NCBI RefSeq assembly: GCF_033025475.1
Contig: NZ_CP130322.1
Location: forward strand, 1,426,001-1,490,000
DNA: 64,000 bases
DNA from: Sphingomonas sp. C3-2
Lineage (GTDB): Bacteria > Pseudomonadota > Alphaproteobacteria > Sphingomonadales > Sphingomonadaceae
Reading direction: 5' to 3'
How positions within the stretch are numbered: the stretch's first letter is position 1; each line of letters starts with the position of its first letter. A program made the position numbers and the translations under genes. Below are positions 50,597-59,932 of the stretch, piece by piece. The notes under the pieces are model-generated. The model searched no databases and had not been told where the DNA came from. It saw nothing but the letters and a program-made list of their open reading frames with translations.

Positions 50597-51895
50597 TCAT
50601 CTATTTAATGCGGCGATCATTTCATCGATGTGCGTGAACTTCTTTCTGGGGCTTTCGCCCTGCGCACGGGCGATTTCAGCGGCCTCGATCTTCTGCCAGT
50701 CGCGGAAGGTGACGATCTCCACCCCGCGTTCGGCGAGCAGCGAATCGAGCGCGGGACGCCCCTGTTTGCCCGAATCACCGGCGATGTCGGCGGCGATCGT
50801 TTCAGCGATCATGTAACCATCGGGGCGGTTGGTACCGATCGTGCCCGTCGGCCCGCGCCGCGCCCAGCCGACCGCGTAGAGGCCGGGTGCGATGCGTCCG
50901 TCGACATTGGCAAAGCGACCAAGCGCATCGTCATAGGGCACGCCCTCGATCGGCGGCGTCGTATAGCCGATGCAACTGACGATCAGCCCGCAATCGATCG
51001 CATAGGTTTCGCCGGTGCCATGCGCGACCTGATTCGAATCGAGCACGGTGCGCTCGACGATCAGCCGTTCGACCTTGTCCTTCCCCTCGATCGCCACGGG
51101 CTTGGAGAAAAAGTCGAATTCCACGGTCACGGGCCGCTTGGTGGTCATCGCGGCGAACTGGCGCAGATGGCCGACCGACTTGCGCAAGCCGGCCTCCAGC
51201 GCGGCGTCGCCCGCCACGGGCGGCAGATCGTCGGGATCGACATAGGGCGCGGCATGTTCGAGATGGCCGAGCTCGCCCAGTTCCTTGGGCGTCATCGCGA
51301 TCTGATAGGGGCCGCGACGCCCGACCAGCGCGATGCGGCGCACCTGCGATGCCGACAGCACACGCAACGCATGATCGGCAATGTCCGATCCCTCGAATTC
51401 GTGCGGTGTCTTGGACAGGATGCGCGCGACGTCGAGCGCGACGTTGCCATGCCCGATCACCACCGCCCCCGTATGCGAGAGCGGCGGCGCAAGATCGGCG
51501 AATTCGGGATGGCCGTTATACCACCCGACAAAGGCCGCCGAGCCAATCACGCCCGGAAGCGCGGCGCCGGGAATATCGAGCGCGCGGTCGCGCGGGGCGC
51601 CAGTGGCGATCACCACCGCGTCGTAAAGCGATTGAAGTTCGGCGATGGAGATATCGCGCCCCACCGCGACATTGCCGACAAAGCGGACATTATCCGACAG
51701 CGCGACCATTTCGTAGCGCTTGGATACCGCCTTGATCGATTGATGGTCGGGCGCAACGCCGAACCGGATGAGACCATAGGGAACGGGCAGGCGATCGATG
51801 ATGTCGACACGGACGTCGTCGTGAAATGCCTTTTGGCACGCCTCGGCGGTGTAATATCCCGCCGGCCCGGAACCGATAACCGCGATATGCCGCAT
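50597..51895 (-). CDS. Ferredoxin-NADP reductase, adrenodoxin-reductase type
   Basis: 432 residues. FAD motif IAVIGSGPAGYYTAEACQ at the N-terminus, RLPVPYGLIRFGVAPDHQSIK (signature of the adrenodoxin reductase/FprA branch), NADP motif VIGHGNVALDVARIL, and RRGPYQIAMTPKELGELG. C-terminal GWARRGPTGTIGTNRPDGY is the FAD-contact block. Transfers electrons from NADPH to ferredoxins serving Fe-S biogenesis, P450s or oxygenases. No ferredoxin or P450 gene is adjacent, so the partner lies elsewhere. Confidence 0.93.
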   Translation of the reverse strand: MRHIAVIGSGPAGYYTAEACQKAFHDDVRVDIIDRLPVPYGLIRFGVAPDHQSIKAVSKRYEMVALSDNVRFVGNVAVGRDISIAELQSLYDAVVIATGAPRDRALDIPGAALPGVIGSAAFVGWYNGHPEFADLAPPLSHTGAVVIGHGNVALDVARILSKTPHEFEGSDIADHALRVLSASQVRRIALVGRRGPYQIAMTPKELGELGHLEHAAPYVDPDDLPPVAGDAALEAGLRKSVGHLRQFAAMTTKRPVTVEFDFFSKPVAIEGKDKVERLIVERTVLDSNQVAHGTGETYAIDCGLIVSCIGYTTPPIEGVPYDDALGRFANVDGRIAPGLYAVGWARRGPTGTIGTNRPDGYMIAETIAADIAGDSGKQGRPALDSLLAERGVEIVTFRDWQKIEAAEIARAQGESPRKKFTHIDEMIAALNR

Positions 51896-51980
51896 ACGGT
51901 ATCCTCTCCATCGTTATACCGCGATGGTAGCGCGCCCATTTGCCCATGCAAGGGGGCGTGGTGAGGGAAGTGCCTGACGC

Positions 51981-52014
51981 AAAAGGGGCGGACACCTCTC
52001 GGTGCCCACCCCTT
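51981..52014 (-). terminator. Terminator of the CsgG-like gene
   Basis: AGGGGcGG-aCACC (51984-51996) pairs with GGTGCC-cACCCCT (52001-52013) around a TCTC loop, and on the minus strand is followed by TTTT. It lies 35 bases past the CsgG-like stop on the minus strand. Confidence 0.75.
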
Positions 52015-52048
52015 CGTTTTTATGCCGTGGGGCGCTGCCCCCGGCGCG

Positions 52049-52825
52049 TTACTTCGCCTTGGGTGCCGCTGCCGCCGCATTGGCGGGCAGACCGCCCATC
52101 TGCGTCACCAGCTTGGTATAGGCGTCGAGATAGGCAAGCACGATCACCTGACCGATTTCGGTGTTCTGATAGCCGCCACCGCCGGCCGCGCCGAAGCCGC
52201 TCCACCAGCCGCCGCCGGCACCGCCGCCAAAGCTGAGGTCGGACTTGCGCGAATAACCTTCGACCAGCGCCTCTTCCTCGGTGGTGCGGGCGTTGACGAC
52301 GGAAAGCGTGACGTTCGCTTCCTTCTTCTTGATGCTGATACCGCCGGCAACCGCACCCAGGAACGAACGGCCGAGCAGTCCGCCCGCGATGCCGCCAAGC
52401 GAATTGCCGCCCGAATTGCGGTTCGACGAAACGATGTCGGGCTCAAGGAAATAATCCGCAGCCTTCACCTGGCCCTTGCCGAGGTTCGAACCGGCCTGAA
52501 GCTCGCCCGAATCCGCCATGGCGCGTTCCATGTTGCGGCTCATCATCGAACGACCGCGATTGACGATCGTGAAGCAGCCCGATTGCTGGACGAACACCTT
52601 GAGGATCGCTTCGGGGCTGCCGAGGTTGAACTCGCGCCACCACTGATTGTCGGGTTCGACGATCGCGACGGTGCCGAGCTTACGCGTGCAGCGGGGAATT
52701 TCGGTCGTGCCCTTGGTCTGTGCCTGGCGCGCGGACGAATCCTTCTTGCTCTGTGCCATCGCGGGCGTCGCCATGGTCAGGCAGACGGACGCGGCAAGCG
52801 CGGCTGAAGTGAGTTTCCGGAACAC
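52049..52825 (-). CDS. CsgG-like exported protein
   Basis: 258 residues from GTG 52825, preceded by GGGAGGAG. Signal peptide LTSAALAASVCLTMATPAMAQ. LGTVAIVEPD, EAILKVFVQQSGCFTIVNRGRSM and SNLGKGQVKAADYFLEPDIV match the CsgG/HfaB fold (peptide-secretion pore or related periplasmic oligomer). LSVVNARTTEEEALVEGYSRK follows. Glycine-rich stretch GGGAGGGWWSGFGAAGGGGY (about 205-225) is unusual and could be a flexible loop. No lipobox, so it is probably not an outer-membrane lipoprotein like true CsgG. No curli genes nearby. Confidence 0.8.
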   Translation of the reverse strand: MFRKLTSAALAASVCLTMATPAMAQSKKDSSARQAQTKGTTEIPRCTRKLGTVAIVEPDNQWWREFNLGSPEAILKVFVQQSGCFTIVNRGRSMMSRNMERAMADSGELQAGSNLGKGQVKAADYFLEPDIVSSNRNSGGNSLGGIAGGLLGRSFLGAVAGGISIKKKEANVTLSVVNARTTEEEALVEGYSRKSDLSFGGGAGGGWWSGFGAAGGGGYQNTEIGQVIVLAYLDAYTKLVTQMGGLPANAAAAAPKAK

Positions 52826-53067
52826 GTATTTACTCCTCCCAATGAGCTGGGAAGACGCAATGCGGGCGTTCCCAGCGATAACAACCAGAATACGACCTTA
52901 TTTCGTTCCGACTTGCACTGTACGCCGGAATATGCAAGCCCCGTTAAGCACTTTCGAACTAATCAAAATTAGTTAAAAGCCCCATAAACTATGGTCATGC
53001 GCTCTTGATGCTGACATCGGGCGACGGCGATGCTATCGGGCGCTGAAATTCCAGAAAGCCCGAAAAC

Positions 53068-54873
53068 GTGACCGACCTGTCCCATATCCGTAATTTCTCG
53101 ATCATCGCGCATATCGATCACGGCAAGTCGACGCTTGCCGATCGGCTGATCCAGCGCACCGGGGGCCTCACCGACCGCGAAATGAGCGCGCAGGTGCTCG
53201 ACAATATGGATATCGAGAAGGAACGCGGCATCACGATCAAGGCGCAGACCGTGCGCCTCGATTACACCGCGCGCAACGGCGAAACCTATGAGCTTAACCT
53301 CATGGACACGCCGGGGCATGTCGACTTCGCCTATGAAGTGTCACGCAGCCTCGCCGCCTGCGAGGGCGCCCTGCTCGTCGTCGACGCCGCACAGGGCGTT
53401 GAAGCGCAGACGCTGGCGAACGTCTACCAGTCGATCGAGCATGATCACGAGATCGTGCCCGTGCTCAACAAGATCGATCTGCCCGCCGCCGAGCCGGAAA
53501 AGGTCCGTGCCGAGATCGAGGAGGTGATCGGCCTCGACGCCTCCGAAGCGGTGCTCGCCAGCGCCAAATCGGGCATCGGCATCGACGACATTCTCGAAGC
53601 CATCGTCGCCAAGATCCCGCCGCCCAAGGGCGATCGCAATGCCCCGCTGGAAGCGATGCTGGTCGACAGCTGGTACGACCCCTATCTGGGCGTCGTCATC
53701 CTGGTGCGCGTCGTCAACGGCGTGATCAAGAAGGGCCAGGCGATCAAGTTCATGATCGGCGGCACCGAGCATCTGATCGACCGCGTCGGCTGCATGCGCC
53801 CCAAGATCGAAGCGCTGCCCGAACTCGCCGCCGGCGAGATCGGCTTCATCACCGCGCAGATCAAGGAAATCGCGCAGACCCGTGTCGGCGACACGATCAC
53901 CACGGTCAAGAACGGCGCCACCAAGCCGCTGCCGGGCTTCAAGGAAGTCCAGCCCGTGGTGTTCTGCGGCCTCTTCCCGGTCGATGCGAACGACTTTGAA
54001 AAGCTGCGCGAATCGATCAGCAAGCTGCGCCTCAACGACGCCAGCTTCTCGTTCGAGATGGAAACCTCGGCGGCGCTCGGCTTCGGCTTCCGCTGCGGCT
54101 TTCTCGGCCTGCTCCACCTGGAGATCATCCAGGAACGGCTGACGCGCGAATATGATCTCGATCTCATCACCACCGCGCCGTCGGTGGTTTACGAGATGCA
54201 CATGAAGGACGGGACCGTGAGGCATCTTCACAACCCGGCCGACATGCCCGACCCCAACCATATCGAACTGATCGAGGAACCCTGGATCGAGGCGGTGATC
54301 TACTGCCCCGACGAATATCTCGGCTCGATCCTCAAGCTCTGCCAGGATCGCCGCGGTATCCAGAAGAACCTGACTTATGTCGGTGGCCGCGCGCAGGTGA
54401 CCTACGAACTGCCGCTCAACGAAGTGGTGTTCGACTTTTACGATCGCCTGAAATCGATTTCGCGCGGTTATGCGAGCTTCGACTATCACCAGATCGGCAC
54501 GCGCGAGGGCGACCTCGTCAAGATGAGCATCCTGGTGAACAGCGAGCCGGTCGATGCGCTGAGCATGATCGTCCACCGTTCGGCCGCCGAAGCGCGCGGC
54601 CGCCATATGTGCGAGCGGCTGAAGGACCTGATCCCCCGCCACCTGTTCAAGATTCCGATCCAGGCCGCGATCGGCGGCAAGGTGATCGCGCGCGAAACGA
54701 TCGCCGCGATGCGCAAGGACGTGACCGCGAAATGCTATGGCGGCGACATCAGCCGCAAGAAGAAGCTTCTCGAAAAGCAGAAGGAAGGCAAGAAGCGCAT
54801 GCGCGAATATGGCTCGGTCCAGATTCCGCAGGAAGCCTTCATCGCCGCGCTGCGCATGGGCGACGAAGGCTGA
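53068..54873 (+). CDS. lepA: Elongation factor 4 (LepA)
   Basis: 601 residues from GTG 53068, normal length. Translational GTPase: G1 [15 protein letters not shown], switch [16 protein letters not shown]3 [13 protein letters not shown]4 [11 protein letters not shown], then domains II and III/IV and the LepA-specific C-terminal domain ending [18 protein letters not shown]. Back-translocates or remodels ribosomes under stress; cytosolic or membrane-bound. 242 bp separate it from the divergent CsgG-like gene; I see no further feature in that gap. Confidence 0.98.
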   Translation: MTDLSHIRNFSIIAHIDHGKSTLADRLIQRTGGLTDREMSAQVLDNMDIEKERGITIKAQTVRLDYTARNGETYELNLMDTPGHVDFAYEVSRSLAACEGALLVVDAAQGVEAQTLANVYQSIEHDHEIVPVLNKIDLPAAEPEKVRAEIEEVIGLDASEAVLASAKSGIGIDDILEAIVAKIPPPKGDRNAPLEAMLVDSWYDPYLGVVILVRVVNGVIKKGQAIKFMIGGTEHLIDRVGCMRPKIEALPELAAGEIGFITAQIKEIAQTRVGDTITTVKNGATKPLPGFKEVQPVVFCGLFPVDANDFEKLRESISKLRLNDASFSFEMETSAALGFGFRCGFLGLLHLEIIQERLTREYDLDLITTAPSVVYEMHMKDGTVRHLHNPADMPDPNHIELIEEPWIEAVIYCPDEYLGSILKLCQDRRGIQKNLTYVGGRAQVTYELPLNEVVFDFYDRLKSISRGYASFDYHQIGTREGDLVKMSILVNSEPVDALSMIVHRSAAEARGRHMCERLKDLIPRHLFKIPIQAAIGGKVIARETIAAMRKDVTAKCYGGDISRKKKLLEKQKEGKKRMREYGSVQIPQEAFIAALRMGDEG

Positions 54874-54894
54874 TTTCAGCCTTATCGCAAGGAT

Positions 54895-54924
54895 AAAAAA
54901 GGGCGGCCATTGGCCGCCCTTTTC
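54895..54924. terminator. Bidirectional terminator between lepA and padR
   Basis: GGGCGGCC (54901-54908) and GGCCGCCC (54912-54919), flanked by AAAAAA on the left and TTTTC on the right. It works in both directions, ending the convergent lepA and padR transcripts. Confidence 0.95.
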
Positions 54925-54958
54925 TTATGCCGCACCAATCGCTCGCGCAGTTCCCGGC

Positions 54959-55555
54959 TCAGAGCCGCTCAATTTTGCGGGCGGCTTCGTCGATCAGTTC
55001 GACGGCTGCGTGCAGACGCTCCCGGTCCAGTCCCTCGCCCAAACGGTGCTGCAACACCGAACGCAGGTTCTGCATCGCGCGGCGGACGGGCACTGAATCG
55101 GTGCGCTCACGCATCTCGCCCAATGCGCGCAGTCGCGCGAACAGATGCACCACCGCATCGGCGTGCTCGGCCAGATGGGCACTGCCCTCAGCCGTAATCG
55201 AAAAGCGTTTGCGAGCCCCATCGGCCTGTTCGCAAATCAGGTCCATTTCCCCGAGCAAGGTGAGCGTCGGATAAACAACCCCGGGGCTTGGCGCATAGGC
55301 CCCGCCCGTCAGTTCCTCGATTGCACGGATCAGATCATAGCCATGGCGAGGATTCTCCTCGATCAGCTTGAGGAGCACCAAGCGTAGTTCCCCGCCATCG
55401 AACACACGCTGACGACGGCCACCGCCGCGCCCCCGGCCCGGGCTGGTCCCGAACTCCTCGCCAAAGCCCCCAAAGCCTCGGGGACCGAAACGGTGCGCAT
55501 GGCGGCCATGATGCCCACCACCCGAACCGCGCTTCATATATGCACGATCAAACAT
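54959..55555 (-). CDS. PadR family transcriptional regulator
   Basis: 198 residues from ATG 55555 (GGAAGAG 6 bases upstream); ATG 55579 is an alternative lacking a ribosome site. N-terminal Gly/His/Arg-rich tail (SGGGHHGRHAHRFGPRGFGG), then the winged helix: LRLVLLKLIEENPRHGYDLIRAIEELTGGAYAPSPGVVYPTLTLLGEMDLI (about 60-112), and a C-terminal coiled-coil-like dimerisation helix. His-rich tail could bind metal. Two palindromes directly upstream suggest autorepression. Confidence 0.92.
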   Translation of the reverse strand: MFDRAYMKRGSGGGHHGRHAHRFGPRGFGGFGEEFGTSPGRGRGGGRRQRVFDGGELRLVLLKLIEENPRHGYDLIRAIEELTGGAYAPSPGVVYPTLTLLGEMDLICEQADGARKRFSITAEGSAHLAEHADAVVHLFARLRALGEMRERTDSVPVRRAMQNLRSVLQHRLGEGLDRERLHAAVELIDEAARKIERL

Positions 55556-55587
55556 TCTCATCTCTTCCGACTCATTCATGATGCAAC

Positions 55588-55601
55588 TAAGATATATCTT
55601 A
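55588..55601. promoter_or_regulatory. PadR operator 1
   Basis: TAAGATATATCTTA, a perfect 14-bp palindrome, 33 bp upstream of the padR start. AT-rich against a GC-rich background and repeated 36 bp away, so very likely the regulator's own site. Confidence 0.8.
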
Positions 55602-55623
55602 ATTACATCAGCGCAAGATCGAT

Positions 55624-55637
55624 TGAGATATATCTTA
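55624..55637. promoter_or_regulatory. PadR operator 2
   Basis: TGAGATATATCTTA, same element with one mismatched pair (55625/55636), 36 bp centre to centre from operator 1. It lies between padR and the end of the KstD-like gene. Confidence 0.75.
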
Positions 55638-55667
55638 GTACCGTCGAAAATAGACGTCTCCGAAAGC

Positions 55668-57227
55668 TCAGCCCGTCAGGTGCTGCACGGCGCGGTAGGC
55701 GAACACCATGCTCGACCCGATGGGATTGCCGCCACCGGGATAGGTTTTACCGCTCACCGCCGCCATCGTGTTGCCGGCCGCGTAGAGCCCCAGGATCGGA
55801 TCGCCGGTGCGGTTCAGCACCTGCCCCCAGACATTGGTGACGAGCCCCCCCTTGGTCCCCAGATCAGACAGGCCAAGCGCAACCGCGTGATAGGGCGCTT
55901 TTTCGACCGGAGGCAGAACCGATGCCGGATCGGCGCTCTGCGCGAAGAACCGGTCATAGGGCTCCTCGCCGCGCGCAAAATCGGCGTCATGCCCTTGCGC
56001 TGCAAACTGGTTGAACCGCGCAACCGAGGCCTCAAGCGCGTCTGCAGGCACGTCGATGGTCGCGGCCAGCGTCGCCAGATCGGGCGCGCTGTGCCAGAGG
56101 CCCGCCGCACGATATGCCTCCGGGTCGGCGAGCGGAATGGTGACGGCGGCGATCGGAAGCGTACCGCCCTGACGATCGTCAAAGACTAACCAGAAACGCG
56201 GCAGGCCGGTCTCGCCCTCCACATTCGCCAGCATCTCGCGACCGAGCCGGTCATAGGGCAGCACCTCGTTGGTGAAACGGTTGCCCAGTCGATCGACGAT
56301 CAGCCCTTCCATGATCCCTACGAAAAAGGACGAACTGCCATCGGGGTTGAGCAGCCCGGGGGACCACCAGCATTCGCCCATCAGCGCGCTATCCGCGCCG
56401 ATCGCCATCGCGGCGCGGTGCGCCTGGCCCTGGCTGCCGGGCGCGCCCATGCTCCACCGCGCGGGTGTGCGGATTCCGGCATCCGCGCGCATCGCGTCAT
56501 TGCGTTCGAACCCACCCGCCGCAAGCAACACCCCCTGCCGTGCCATGACCGTGCGCTGCACGCCGCCGCTTTCGACCACCGCGCCGAGCACGCGGCCATC
56601 CTCCTCGATCAGCGAGACGAGCGCGGTATCCGCCAGCAGCCGAACATTGTCCTTCTTGTCGAGCGCGATCAGCAGGCGCCCGATCAGCGCCTGTCCGCCG
56701 TTCAGTTCGGCATCCTCGGCAACCACCGCCTCCGCGTCTTCATATTCGAGCGGAAACGGCGCGCGCAGCCGGTGACGCAGATCATCGCCCAGCGCCGCCG
56801 CACCGATTTCGAGCGGAATGATATGCCGCCCCTCGGCAGACGCGCCGGGAATCGTGCCGTAATAATCGGGCCAGGGGAAAACCTGGAACTTCAGGTCGGG
56901 ATCGGTCTCCAAATAGTCGATCAGGTCGCGCCCGGTTTCGACATAGGCATTCTGGAGCGCGCGCGGCGTCTCGTCGCCCACCACCGCGTGATAATAGCCG
57001 CGCGCGGTTTCCAGATCATCGGGACAGCCGGCGCGGCGCAGCACCGCATTGCCCGGAAACCACATCCCGCCGCCCGAATAGGCGGTGGTGCCGCCGAACC
57101 GGCCGGTCGATTCAATCACGAGAACGTCGAGCCCTTCGCGCGCAGCGGCATAGGCGCCGGTCAGCGCCCCGCCGCCCGATCCCACCACCAGCAGATCGCA
57201 CTTGTCCCCGCCCAGCCCGTTCGTCAT
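55668..57227 (-). CDS. KstD-like FAD-dependent dehydrogenase
   Basis: 519 residues. FAD motif DLLVVGSGGGALTGAYAAAREG (about 10-31), GRFGGTTAYSGGGMWFP, and C-terminal SGKTYPGGGNPIGSSMVFAYRA, the Tyr-Pro-Gly block containing the catalytic Tyr in 3-ketosteroid delta-1-dehydrogenases. Belongs to the KstD/flavocytochrome c fumarate-reductase-like family; whether it acts on steroids or other alpha-beta-unsaturated carbonyls is open, since no other steroid genes are in the window. Stands alone, same strand as padR. Confidence 0.88.
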   Translation of the reverse strand: MTNGLGGDKCDLLVVGSGGGALTGAYAAAREGLDVLVIESTGRFGGTTAYSGGGMWFPGNAVLRRAGCPDDLETARGYYHAVVGDETPRALQNAYVETGRDLIDYLETDPDLKFQVFPWPDYYGTIPGASAEGRHIIPLEIGAAALGDDLRHRLRAPFPLEYEDAEAVVAEDAELNGGQALIGRLLIALDKKDNVRLLADTALVSLIEEDGRVLGAVVESGGVQRTVMARQGVLLAAGGFERNDAMRADAGIRTPARWSMGAPGSQGQAHRAAMAIGADSALMGECWWSPGLLNPDGSSSFFVGIMEGLIVDRLGNRFTNEVLPYDRLGREMLANVEGETGLPRFWLVFDDRQGGTLPIAAVTIPLADPEAYRAAGLWHSAPDLATLAATIDVPADALEASVARFNQFAAQGHDADFARGEEPYDRFFAQSADPASVLPPVEKAPYHAVALGLSDLGTKGGLVTNVWGQVLNRTGDPILGLYAAGNTMAAVSGKTYPGGGNPIGSSMVFAYRAVQHLTG

Positions 57228-57345
57228 CGTTCAAATCCCCTTCGCTTCATCCCCCGTTGAAGCGGGAAAGCACCACAGGGCCAAGACGGGGATTGTTGCG
57301 AACTTCGCCCATTTTTGAGCGGATATGCGTGTGTTGGGGAAAGCC

Positions 57346-57978
57346 CTATTCGGCCGGGGCGAAATGATCCGGATGCGCCGCGTTGAACGCATCGAGCGCG
57401 CAGCAATTGGCGTCGATCCGCGCTAGATTGGGAAAATCGTCGAGCCGCAGTTCGAACCGGCGGGCATTGTACATTTGGGGGACAAGGAAGATATCCGCCG
57501 CATTGGGCGCGTCCCCGCCCAGAAAGCGCCCCGCGCCCTGCGCCATGCGTTCCAGCGCGGCAAAACCCTCGGCAATCCAGTGCTGGATCCAGCCGATCCG
57601 CTTTTCCTGGTCGATCGCGAGATTGTCACGCAGCCAGTTGAGCACGCGCAGATTGCCGAGCGGATGGATATCGGCGCCGATCACCAGCGCCTGCGCCATC
57701 ACCGCGGCACGCTCAGCAGGGTCCTTCGGGAAGAACGGGGGCTCGGGATGACGCGCGTCGAGATAGTCGATGATGGCGAGCGACTGGGTGAGCTTATGGC
57801 CATCGATCTCAAGCGTCGGCACAAAGCCCTGCGGATTGCGGGCAAGATTGTCGATGCTCTTCTGCTCGCCCTTCAAAAGCGAGATATCGTGCCGCTCAAA
57901 GGCCAATCCCTTGAGGTTGAGCGCAATGCGCACGCGGTAGCTGGCGGAGGAGCGGTAATAATCGTGCAGTCGGATCAT
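57346..57978 (-). CDS. maiA: Zeta-class glutathione transferase / maleylacetoacetate isomerase
   Basis: 210 residues from ATG 57978, overlapping the DUF2891 stop by four bases. N-terminal thioredoxin domain with the zeta signature Ser-Ser-Ala motif RLHDYYRSSASYRVRIALNLKGL, then FVPTLEIDGHKLTQSLAIIDYLD, and helical C-terminal domain. The family isomerises maleylacetoacetate or maleylpyruvate with glutathione as cofactor. No homogentisate dioxygenase or fumarylacetoacetase is visible, so its place at the end of the hydantoinase operon is odd. Confidence 0.85.
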   Translation of the reverse strand: MIRLHDYYRSSASYRVRIALNLKGLAFERHDISLLKGEQKSIDNLARNPQGFVPTLEIDGHKLTQSLAIIDYLDARHPEPPFFPKDPAERAAVMAQALVIGADIHPLGNLRVLNWLRDNLAIDQEKRIGWIQHWIAEGFAALERMAQGAGRFLGGDAPNAADIFLVPQMYNARRFELRLDDFPNLARIDANCCALDAFNAAHPDHFAPAE

Positions 57979-58982
57979 GTGCCGTCTCCATGCCCGGTGA
58001 GTGCGAGCAGCGCGAAGCTCGCCAGCCAATGCTCGCCCATATAATCGCCCGCGACATGCGGCAGGCTCGCCGCAAGATGCGCCTCGGCGGTGCGTTCGCC
58101 AAGCGCGGCAAAGGAGGGATCGCCATCCGCCGCGATCGCGCGCCAGCACCAGGCGCGGCTGAGGTTGAACCCGTCGAGATGCGCGATCTTGCCATCGCTG
58201 CGATCGGAAACCATGGCGGGGGTGAACAGGCTTTGCGGCTGGCCTTCGTCAAGCCCCGGCAAAAAGCCTGCAAACCATTCGGCAAACGCGGCACCGTCCA
58301 GCACGCGCTTCATGCACAACGCCTCGATCATCGCAGAAGACAGGAATTCATCACCCCCCGGTTCCCAGCCGGGGCAGCCGCGATCGCCGCCATAATAGCT
58401 TTGCGCGCGTTCACGGATCAGCGCGGCCAGTGGTGCATCGTGCGCCTCTGCCCATTCCAGCGCGAGGACAAGCGCAAAGGCCGTGCTGTAATGCGTGCCG
58501 GTACGGATCGGATAGGTCTGGCGTGGCAGGAAATGGCGGAAGCGATCGGCAAAGGCGCGCGCCAGCGGCTCCAGCGCCTCGGCCCATTCGCCGTCCGCGT
58601 GACGCGCCGCTTCGCCGTGGAGCGCGAGCAGCCATGCCCAGCCATAGGGGCGCTCGAACCCGCCGGTATAGGCGCGGTCGAGATAGGCGAGCTCGCCCGC
58701 CACCTTGTACGGGACGAGCATCTCGTCGGCGAGTGCGCGGATCTGCGCGGCCTCGGCAATCTCGGGGAAAAGCCGGCGCAGCCGCAGCAGCATCCAGTAC
58801 CCATGGACGCAACTATGCCAGTCAAAGCTGCCGTAAAATATCGGGTGCAGCGCCTTGGGGCCGAGCACATCCTCCGGCCCGTCCATGACATGATCCAGCT
58901 TGTGCGGATATTCGCGGCGCACATGGCCAAGCGCGATTGACGCGAAGCGGGAAGCGATTTCGGGGGTAAGGCTGTAGGTCAT
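57975..58982 (-). CDS. DUF2891 domain protein
   Basis: 335 residues from ATG 58982 (TGATG overlap). Mostly helical, with conserved His/Trp-rich segments: FYGSFDWHSCVHGYWMLLRL, RPYGWAWLLALHGEA, YPIRTGTHYSTAFAL and GDYMGEHWLASFALLAL. DUF2891 proteins have an alpha/alpha-barrel look, like some glycoside hydrolases. No signal peptide. Biochemical role unknown. Its coupling to DUF969/DUF979 and a 5-oxoprolinase-like gene is a recurring arrangement as I remember it. Confidence 0.9.
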   Translation of the reverse strand: MTYSLTPEIASRFASIALGHVRREYPHKLDHVMDGPEDVLGPKALHPIFYGSFDWHSCVHGYWMLLRLRRLFPEIAEAAQIRALADEMLVPYKVAGELAYLDRAYTGGFERPYGWAWLLALHGEAARHADGEWAEALEPLARAFADRFRHFLPRQTYPIRTGTHYSTAFALVLALEWAEAHDAPLAALIRERAQSYYGGDRGCPGWEPGGDEFLSSAMIEALCMKRVLDGAAFAEWFAGFLPGLDEGQPQSLFTPAMVSDRSDGKIAHLDGFNLSRAWCWRAIAADGDPSFAALGERTAEAHLAASLPHVAGDYMGEHWLASFALLALTGHGDGT

Positions 58983-59932
58983 CAGAACGCCAGAAAATAG
59001 ATGATGAGAAGATTGCACAGGAGCAACGGCAACGCCGTGCCCAGTTGCGCGCGGATCACGCCGTTGCGGTCCTTCAGCTCAAGGAGCGCGGCGGGAACGA
59101 TGTTGAAATTGGCCGCCATCGGGGTCATCAGCGTCCCGCAGAAGCCGGCAAGCATGCCGACCGCGCCGATCACGGCCGGGTTGCCGCCAAAACCCTGGAT
59201 CAACACGGGCACCCCGATCGCCGCCGCCATCACCGGAAAGGCGGCAAAGGCATTGCCCATCACCATGGTAAACAGCGCCATGCCAAGCGCATACACACTA
59301 ACGGCGGCGAACAAATTGCCCGCAGGCAGGGTCTGTTCGGCCAGTTCGCCGATGATCTGCCCCACCCCACCCAGCGCGAAGACGACGCCGAGCGATGCCA
59401 GCATCTGCGGCAGGATTGCCGCCCAGCCGACCGAATCGATGAGGCGGCGCCCTTCCTCAAGCGGGGCAAGCGCGGGCGGCCGCAACCACGCTATGGCAAA
59501 GATCAGCGCGCCGAGCGCGCCGAGGCCCAGAAGTATCAGCGTCACCCATTTGGCCTCGAATATCCCCGAATTGCCGAAGGGCGTGTAATTGTAGAGGAGC
59601 GTCCCGACCAGCGCCACGACCGGGATGATGAGCGCGGGCACGAACAGCCCGTTGCCGAGATGACGGGCCATCGCGTTGCGCTCCGCGAGCGAGGTCGTTT
59701 CCGGTGCCCCCCGCCCGATCAGCCCGAAACCGGCAAGGCCGACAAGGCAAAGCACCAGCACGCCATTGCCGAAATCGCCCAGCCGGTCACCGGCGAAAAA
59801 GCTGATCGCAAGCAGCCCCCAGAACGCGGCATTGCCCAGCCGTTTCGCATTGCCGCGATCCCGCGCGCTGAGCACAGCAAAGGCCGCAAACATCGCGCCG
59901 GCCAGCGCATAGAGCCAGGTGAGCGTGATCAT
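58982..59932 (-). CDS. DUF979 membrane protein, putative transporter subunit
   Basis: 316 residues from ATG 59932, nine or ten predicted helices. Conserved blocks SFFAGDRLGDFGNGVLVLCLVGLAG, NGLFVPALIIPVVALVGTLL, VMGNAFAAFPVMAAAIGVPVLI and GTLMTPMAANFNIVPAALLEL; the last is typical of DUF979. Overlaps DUF969 by four bases. DUF969 and DUF979 occur as a pair, and are thought to form a carrier, possibly for 5-oxoproline or related cyclic amides. Inner membrane. Confidence 0.9.
   Translation of the reverse strand: MITLTWLYALAGAMFAAFAVLSARDRGNAKRLGNAAFWGLLAISFFAGDRLGDFGNGVLVLCLVGLAGFGLIGRGAPETTSLAERNAMARHLGNGLFVPALIIPVVALVGTLLYNYTPFGNSGIFEAKWVTLILLGLGALGALIFAIAWLRPPALAPLEEGRRLIDSVGWAAILPQMLASLGVVFALGGVGQIIGELAEQTLPAGNLFAAVSVYALGMALFTMVMGNAFAAFPVMAAAIGVPVLIQGFGGNPAVIGAVGMLAGFCGTLMTPMAANFNIVPAALLELKDRNGVIRAQLGTALPLLLCNLLIIYFLAF

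Noticed and set aside
50597-51895. P450 system, suggested by adrenodoxin-reductase-type enzyme
   Set aside because: No P450 or ferredoxin gene is nearby; the reductase serves many ferredoxins.
55668-57227. Steroid degradation cluster, suggested by the KstD-like gene
   Set aside because: No other steroid gene is in the window, and the KstD family acts on other substrates too.
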